A program made the position numbers and the translations under genes. Of a DNA stretch of 64,000 nucleotides, positions 58,469 through 64,000 are shown piece by piece. The stretch comes from Prototheca cutis. Its lineage: Eukaryota > Chlorophyta > Trebouxiophyceae > Chlorellales > Chlorellaceae. Each line of letters starts with the position of its first letter. Position 1 is the stretch's first letter. Location: the NCBI GenBank assembly GCA_002897115.2, contig BCIH01000010.1, positions 554,833 to 618,832 on the forward strand. Direction: 5' to 3'. The notes beneath the pieces are model-generated. The model worked only from the letters and a program-made list of their open reading frames with translations, was not told the origin of the DNA and made no database searches.

Positions 58469-60308
58469 TCAATACAACGAGTCTGGGCTGTCCTCCTTTA
58501 TTATCGCGGAGCTGAGCAGGCGCTGCGAGAGCCGCGCCACCCCCGCACGTGACTTGGGGTCGTAGGTCACCGCCGCCGCGGCCGCCGCACGGCGTGCTGC
58601 TTCGATATCGGCGCTGTCACCATTGGACTTGTCCCCCTCTTCTTCCTCCTCCCACGTGTCGCCGTCTTTGGGCCGGCCGTAGACCCACCATGTCCAGGAT
58701 GGCATCTCCTCGCGGATGGCCACCTTATCCCGCCAACCCTCGGGCAGCGCATGCAGCCCATCGGCTGCCGTGCCCGCCAGCGCCTCGCCCACCTTGACCG
58801 GGTCCACTCCTGCCTCCCACCTGTTGAGCGCGCGCACGCGCGCGTGTGTGTGGGGGGGGGATGAGGAATTTTGGAGACATTCACATAGACGGCCGGCGAC
58901 CTAGCATCACACAACGCATGCGCGAGTCACTCAACAAACCTAGACTTGTAGATCTTGCGATTTTCTGCGCGGTGGGACGCCGCAAGGTGGTAGACTGCTG
59001 TGACATCATCCAGTCTGTCAAATTGGCCTCCCGTCGCATCCGCCGATGCCAGTTCCCGGAGCTGTAGCTGCATGGAGCAGAGTTTCAACCGTTGGCGAAT
59101 GCATTTGTGGGTGGGGGTGTCGGGCGTGAGCGTGCATGTCGTCATCCAACCCCCGCCACTGACACCAACCTTGTGTTCCACGCGGCGGCAGAGGTCGTCC
59201 TCGACGCCTTCGTAGCCCGTGTAGTGCGTGGACATGCCCTGGATGGCGCGGAAGAGCGAGGCGCGCATGGCCCACGCACCGCCGCAGTACCCCCGGTACG
59301 GCTTGCCATAGCCAAACAGCGTCTGCGCCGAGGCCAGGTGCAGAAAATCCGACGCCGGCGGCAGGCTGAACCGCACGCGGGGTCTTGGCCGCAGCGTGGG
59401 CTGCATGTACACCACGATATCCTCCGCCTCCAGACCCTGCACCTCTGACGCCACGGCAAATCCCACGTCCACCAGCGTGCCAGGCGTGAAATTTTGCGCC
59501 GCGTGCTGCTCGACGATGTGCACATGGAAGCTCGGAACACCTGCAGGTTGTGTGTGTGGGGGTGGGAGTGGCGGTGGGATGCGGTGTGCAAAGCAGGTGT
59601 GGTCACGGTCGCACCCACGGGGAAAGACATGCCGTCGCACCAACCAGTCGGGTGACGAGCCAGTGGACCCCGCGCATCTCCCACCCAAGCACCTTGGCTT
59701 TGCAGGTGTTCCGTGAGGGCAGAGATGAGGGGCGGGACGGCCGCGACGTTGCGCCAGATAGGGACGATCACGGCCAGCTTCGGGCCTGTGGCCGCACCGT
59801 TGGCAGCAGCAGAGCCGCCGCCTTGTGTGCCTGCTCTCCTCTGGCCGCCCGCCTCATCAACCACTGCCCTGATCCCAGGGGGNTTGGGAACATGGTGGGA
59901 GGTTATCCCCGCGCCTGCCGCATGTGCAGCCGCGCTAAAGCTGCCGTTTGCCTTATCCAAGAACGCTGTCTCTGCCTGGGAGATGATCCCAGCCTGACCC
60001 CCCTGATTCGCCGTGGATGGGACATCCAAGCTTGGCTTGGACCTGGATGGCGCCCTCAGGATCGGTCGCGGCACGCCCAGGCGAGCAGCGGCGACGCCTT
60101 TGGTCCCTGCATGCCTCCTTGGCGCCGCAGGAGCCTCCACCTTGCCATCATACGACAGCCCCTCTGGCCGCGGCGCGCTGTGCAAGGTAAATCCTCCATG
60201 CAATGCCAGTATGATGACGACGAGGATGGCAGCCACGAGCGTCAATGGTCCTCTCCGGTGCCCGCGCTGTCCGGGGCGGCCTCGCAGAGGGTGCCCAGGA
60301 CCAGGCAT
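58469..60308 (-). CDS. GT7-like (beta-1,4-galactosyltransferase-type) glycosyltransferase
   Basis: Predicted type II Golgi enzyme. The ATG at 60308 gives an Arg/Gly-rich cytosolic tail and a signal anchor (LTLVAAILVVIILALHGGF). A Ser/Pro/Gly stem follows, then a nucleotide-sugar transferase domain: PKLAVIVPIWRNVAAVPPLI (about 59730-59785). After an intron come FHVHIVEQHAAQNFTPGTLV (about 59480-59535) and VGFAVAS. Then PYRGYCGGAWAMRASLFRAI and HYTGYEGVEDDLCRRVEH (about 59180-59300). FHxxxVEQ, YxGGAxA, and the Gly-Glu-Asp-Asp stretch (GVEDDLCRR) match GT7 galactosyltransferases. The metal-binding DVD of GT7 is not seen: the expected place reads DIVVYMQPTLRP. A C-terminal acidic/Ala-rich tail ends EDSPDSLY. 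One N at 59882. Donor and acceptor unknown. Confidence 0.72.
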
Positions 60309-60575
60309 CGGCGGAGAGCGCGTGGAGGCTAGGAATCAATCATTGGACACCATGTGCTCTCATGAAAAGGCATTACAATTGTTGTACTCACTATCGGCGC
60401 TCCGCTAGACAGTTGAGGCGCGCCCGCGTCGTTCGTCGCCACCAAGAAGGGCCCTATTGCTTAGGGCTGTTTAAAACAGGATTCGATCAGGTCAGACGGG
60501 GCAGATCAACTGCACGGCACTCGCTCACAATAAAATTCCCAGTCCTGCTGCGTCTGCAGCGTCCCAAAAACTGCA
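60309..60575. promoter_or_regulatory. Bidirectional intergenic region
   Basis: Only 267 bases separate the starts of the GT7-like gene (-) and the BRCT gene (+), so the two probably share promoter sequence. No element named. Confidence 0.35.
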
Positions 60576-62965
60576 ATGGACAATTCCTGGGCCTCAGGCG
60601 CGATCATATGCGTCACTGGCTTGGGCAGCAAGGCAAGAGCCGAGGTGCGGCGATCCGTGGAGGCAGCCGGGGCCAGGTGGGCATGCAGGTGGAGGATCGG
60701 GTTGTTCAAGGCGCCACTCCAGTGTGTACCTCGCAACGGGGCCTTCCAAGAACAATACAGTCCGACCTCACCCAATTCTCACTGTGCGATGGGATGGCAT
60801 TTCTGCATACAGATACACTGGGGCGCTGTCCCGGGCATGCACGCATCTGCTGGTTGGCGCTGGCACCGCTGACCACCCAACAGCAAAGCTCACGGCCGCC
60901 TGGGGCCTGGCCGACCGATGGCGCCTGGCCATTGTGCACGAGTCCTGGTGGGAAGCTTGCCTGACAGCACGTCGGCTGCTGCCGTCAGCCAAGTACGTAC
61001 TCCTGCCGACAATGGACATGCCTGACGCTGGGCATCCGGGACAAGCGCAAGTTGTCGACAGCCCCTCCAGGCCGCAGTCAAGGGCTTCATGCCCAGCTGA
61101 AACCCCTGCTGGCATCAACACGGGCATGACACATGAGCAGCTGATTGCCATGCTCAGGCGTAGGAGGGCGGGGACGGCAGGAAGAGAGAATGTGTCCCCG
61201 GACCATCAGCAGCAACAACGGCGGGGATCGCCGCCTCGCGAGGCATTGGCGCTGCATGCTGGAGTGCCTGAAAATGGTGCAGCCCAGCCTGCGCCCGTCT
61301 CCGAGCGGCGGCTGGCAGACTGTGCTGTGAGAGCCGCTGGCAACAGTGCAGCGGAGCTCGCGACAGCGGCGGCACCCTGCCGTGTGTTTGAAGGCATCAA
61401 CGTCCATGTCGACGCCGCATCCCTCCCGTCCGACCTGGCCGCAAGGTGCAACTGCTTGTCACGGTTTTGGAGATTGACCACTGGATGGACCCAGGTCTGG
61501 TGTCATGGGCATGAAGTGTTCAAGCTCGCTTAGGTTTTAAACTGCCCGAATGCCATCGTCCGTCCATCCACATGGCCAAGCTCCCCTTCCGAACCCGTCG
61601 TCAACAGGGCCGAGAGGGAGCTCGAGCAAGGGGCAGCCGTGCTTGTTCCCAGCCACCAGGCATCCCATACCGTCTGCGCAGCATCGGCTGCTGTCCCCTG
61701 GCTGCAAGCAGGCGAGCGCCGTGCTGTGTCTGTTTTGTGTCAGGATGTCTGGGTGGGGATTGGGGAGGGTGGGGCCGAGGCCCGGGGGCCCCGCCAATGG
61801 CACAGGCGCACTTGGAATTTCTGTTGCACGATCCCTCGTGTAGAACTGCAAAAGCCGCAATAGGCCTTGTGACAGGCTTGTTTTCTAATGCTGCCTTCCC
61901 TACAACCCCAACTGGCTCTTCTCATGGTTACAGGACTGCACGTGTGGTCCGTATCCTTTGTGCATGCCTCCCTTTGCGCGGGTGCGCTCCAGCACAGCAT
62001 CTCCATATCGGCCCAGCTGGCTCGACAGCTCAATGTCTTAGACCCCGGCGGTGTGGGTGCAAGCTCCGGCGACCCCGCAGCAGCGCCAGCCAATGCCACA
62101 GAAAATCCTGTACTTGCCACCGAGGAACAGCGCCGTGCCTGGCTCCAGCGCCAGCTGTCCCGGGAAGCGGGTGCCGGGGCGCAGCGGAGTGCACTGCCGG
62201 CGAGCCTGTTGGCGGGGCTGGTGTGGAGCGTGGTCGAGAACCCTGCCCTAGCCAGGCCGCTCTCGTTCGATCCCCAGCAGTCCTCAACGTACGGCCGGGC
62301 CCATGGAAGAGCATGGTTCCATGGCATGTGGCTCTGTTTTTGATAGTTCGGCAATGCTGCTGAATGGTCTCCGGAGAACGTGTGCACTTTTGGTTTTGGA
62401 GTCGCCTGTCCCCTTCCGCAACAGGAACAAGCACACACAAACATGTGTGCGTGGAGCAGCATGACAGACCGCACCATCTGCCTCGTCACTGGCCTGCAGG
62501 GATGTCATCTGCGATAGCGAGGAGGAACCCAACGGCTGCCTCGGTGTCGGGCCAGCCAGCCAGGTGCCGGGAGTGGGTTGCGGGGACGCTTCCTTTGACC
62601 TGGACACGCCACTGGCATGGCATTGCCACTGGGTGACGCTGCTCCTCCCTGCCGACCGCCTGGACTGTCTGCCCTTTGAGGCCAGGAGGGTGGAGATCCC
62701 GGGGGGTCGGCCGACGGCGAAACGGCTCCTGGAAGCGATACATGATTTTTATGCTGAACAGCTGTCCCCGGCCGATCTGGGGCGCTGCCTGCTGGCCTGC
62801 TCGGGCACAGGGACAGGCACGGAGGAGCTGCTGCGCAGCTCCTTTTTCGCTGGGCGTGAACTCAGCAGGGTGGACTTGCTGGGGCCACGGCTGAGTTTTG
62901 AAGGCCTGCAGAGGAGCATCAGAGGGCCGCACACCTGTGTCTATGAAGTCTGCCTGGGTAGCTGA
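60576..62965 (+). CDS. BRCT-domain protein, probable DNA-damage or replication factor
   Basis: Contains at least one clear BRCT repeat, a phosphopeptide-binding module of DNA-damage and replication proteins. Exon 1 (60576-about 60676) reads IICVTGLGSKARAEVRRSVE. An exon from about 60805 joins in phase and gives THLLVGAGTADHPTAKLTAA, then LAIVHESWWEACLTARRLLP with the hallmark Trp. A Ser/Gln/Ala-rich linker follows. A second, weaker BRCT may start at VFEGINVHVDAASLPSDLAA (about 61385) and finish at WSVSFVHASLCAGALQHS (about 61943). The last exon (about 62500-62965) is unlike BRCT: DTPLAWHCHWVTLLLPADRL, RPTAKRLLEAIHDFYAEQL, ending VYEVCLGS. That C-terminus I do not recognise. Exon borders between 61450 and 61890 are unresolved. 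Confidence 0.7.
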
Positions 62966-63255
62966 GCGTCGGCATGCATTCAATGGTGCAACAGGTGCTG
63001 CGTGTATGGACAGGCCTGGGGGCGCCCAGACGTCCCTTTGGAACCCTGCCATCAATGTGGGAAAGAGCTGGGTGGGGCAAACGTGATCGGCAGGTACCGT
63101 GCAAGGCAAAAATAATGCAACCAGCTCAGCCAGCAACAGCGCCACATCACCCCGGGGGTTGCTGGGCATCACGGATGGCCCGAAAATTTTCACACTCTGC
63201 ATGGCAATAGGAAGGTGGATGACCATCTTAATGATGGACCACCTCCGGGACTGTT

Positions 63256-63364
63256 TTCCCTTCCCGGGCCAAGGAGCCCAGGGTTCCTTGCCCCGGGAAG
63301 GGAGCCCCCAGGGTTTCAACCCCCGGGGCTGCTTTCCCTTTCCGGGGAAGGGAAGGAGCCCCGG
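63256..63364 (-). ncRNA. two strong hairpins downstream of the Fanzor-like ORF (candidate guide RNA scaffold)
   Basis: Two adjacent inverted repeats just 3' of the minus-strand nuclease stop at 63410. Hairpin 1: arms 63258-63275 (CCCTTCCCGGGCCAAGGA) and 63284-63302 (TTCCTTGCCCCGGGAAGGG). Hairpin 2: arms 63326-63344 (GGGGCTGCTTTCCCTTTCC) and 63345-63363 (GGGGAAGGGAAGGAGCCCC). In TnpB and Fanzor systems the omega RNA is made from the region overlapping or following the 3' end of the nuclease gene, so position and structure fit. This is inference; the DNA could also be a terminal palindrome of a transposon or an unrelated repeat. Confidence 0.4.
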
Positions 63365-63409
63365 GAGNTCCCACCCCCATTGGAAGGCTATAACCTCCCA
63401 GGATGGATG

Positions 63410-64000
63410 TTACTGCGGCGCTGGGCGCTGGAAGCGGTCCGGCCGCTCGCCGGTCTTCCGCAGGCTCTGCACNATGTNCCTCATGTTCAGACACGCCATC
63501 AAGTCTCTGTTCCAGAGACGATGCTCGCCGTTCGGGGGGCGGCACTTCTCGTTGGTGCAGCGCAGCAGCCNGTGGCACACCACCTCGGGCGTCTGCTCCC
63601 TGCGGTACGGGNGTGGGTTGGGCACGCGGAGGAACGTCTCCACCGTGCACTCCTCGTGTTCGCAGGCCGGGCAGCGCTTGGAGGTGCGGAACTCGTCGAT
63701 GAGCACGACGTTGAACCCCGCCTTGACCAGCGCCCGCAGCAGCCCGACGTGTGGCATCGGCTCGTGGTAGCGTGCCGGGCCCGGCGAGCAGTCGCCGACG
63801 ACCAGCGTCGCGCCGTTCGCGAACTTGCGCAGGCGCGCGATGACCGCCGCGTAGGCCTTTTGCCGGTAAATGTACGCCCAAAGACGGAGCTTCCGGAAGA
63901 TGGGCTTGGCATAGTGCTTGCTGAGCGTCGCCTCGACTTGGCCGAACACGCGCAGGTACGCCAAGAAGTCTGCCACAGTGCAGGCCTTGGCCCCGTTGGG
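63410..64000 (-). CDS. Fanzor (TnpB-like) RNA-guided nuclease, C-terminal part, runs off the window
   Basis: An open frame from the right edge to a stop at 63410, about 196 residues. It shows the C-terminal RuvC and zinc-ribbon core of Fanzor/TnpB nucleases. A helical region comes first (TLSKHYAKPIFRKLRLWAYI), then TLVVGDCSPGPARYHEPMPH. FNVVLIDEFRTSKRCPACEH is the D-E-x-x-T-S-K-x-C-x-x-C block. After an insert (VETFLRVPNP.PYRREQTPE) comes LRCTNEKC and HRLWNRDLMACLNMR with the RuvC-III Asp. Four cysteines (CPAC and CTNEKC) would bind zinc. The tail GERPDRFQR matches RPPPFDR in the 1.8-kb repeats. N bases at 63367-63612 affect a few codons. RuvC-I and the N-terminus lie beyond the window. The open frame makes this the best-preserved copy, though activity is untested. 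Confidence 0.82.
   Translation of the reverse strand, partial: PNGAKACTVADFLAYLRVFGQVEATLSKHYAKPIFRKLRLWAYIYRQKAYAAVIARLRKFANGATLVVGDCSPGPARYHEPMPHVGLLRALVKAGFNVVLIDEFRTSKRCPACEHEECTVETFLRVPNPXPYRREQTPEVVCHXLLRCTNEKCRPPNGEHRLWNRDLMACLNMRXXVQSLRKTGERPDRFQRPAPQ

Noticed and set aside
63241..63370. CRISPR-like array from the repeated CCCGGG blocks
   Set aside because: The units are inverted repeats forming hairpins, not regularly spaced direct repeats with unique spacers, and the genome is eukaryotic.

Overview
The window is nuclear DNA of a green alga. GC content is high outside about 27-34 kb, nearly every gene is broken by GT-AG introns of roughly 40-250 bases, and several genes are of green-lineage type: a DUF1664 protein, a plant-type UBC15-18-like E2, an acetolactate synthase with a plastid-type leader, and uroporphyrinogen-III synthase with a leader. 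A Chlorella/Auxenochlorella-like trebouxiophyte is my best guess, but the sequence alone does not fix the genus. Scattered N bases indicate a draft assembly.

Layout. 1-14.2 kb: four tandem, same-strand genes for Golgi-type GT14 (Core-2/I-branching-like) glycosyltransferases; the first runs off the left edge. 14.5-15.8 kb: a HEMK2/N6AMT1-type methyltransferase. 16.8-19.6 kb: acetolactate synthase. 20.4-26.7 kb: an E2 ubiquitin-conjugating enzyme (-), a small unknown protein, a ZNF511-like zinc-finger protein, NADH-cytochrome b5 reductase (-) and a DUF1664 membrane protein (-). 27.2-32.5 kb: an MTR4-type RNA-exosome helicase, in a stretch of lower GC, followed by an unresolved candidate gene. 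36-39.6 kb: RMD5-type (GID/CTLH) RING ligase subunit and uroporphyrinogen-III synthase. 39.9-42.5 kb: a LARGE/B4GAT1-like GT49 glycosyltransferase (-). 45.4-48.6 kb: the 3'-end processing factor FIP1 (-). 50.9-53 kb: a fifth GT14 gene. 53.3-62.97 kb: a GNAT acetyltransferase, a small unknown protein, a class-I aminotransferase, a GT7-like glycosyltransferase (-) and a BRCT-domain protein.

The most notable content is a set of Fanzor/TnpB-like (eukaryotic OMEGA nuclease) sequences at four places. An open C-terminal half lies at the right edge (63.4-64.0 kb, -) with RuvC-III and zinc-ribbon motifs and two strong hairpins just past its stop. A decayed copy lies at about 34.7-35.7 kb (-). Two diverged 1.8-kb direct repeats (43.0-44.85 and 48.7-50.5 kb) each keep only a Fanzor-like zinc-ribbon tail plus an unrelated antisense reading frame. 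These repeats bracket FIP1.

Functionally, the window holds seven type II or secretory-pathway glycosyltransferases (five GT14, one GT49, one GT7), which suggests an elaborate Golgi or cell-wall glycosylation capacity. The remainder are housekeeping genes for RNA processing, ubiquitin conjugation, branched-chain amino acid synthesis, tetrapyrrole synthesis and redox. Exon boundaries were inferred from splice signals, phase and family homology without transcript data.
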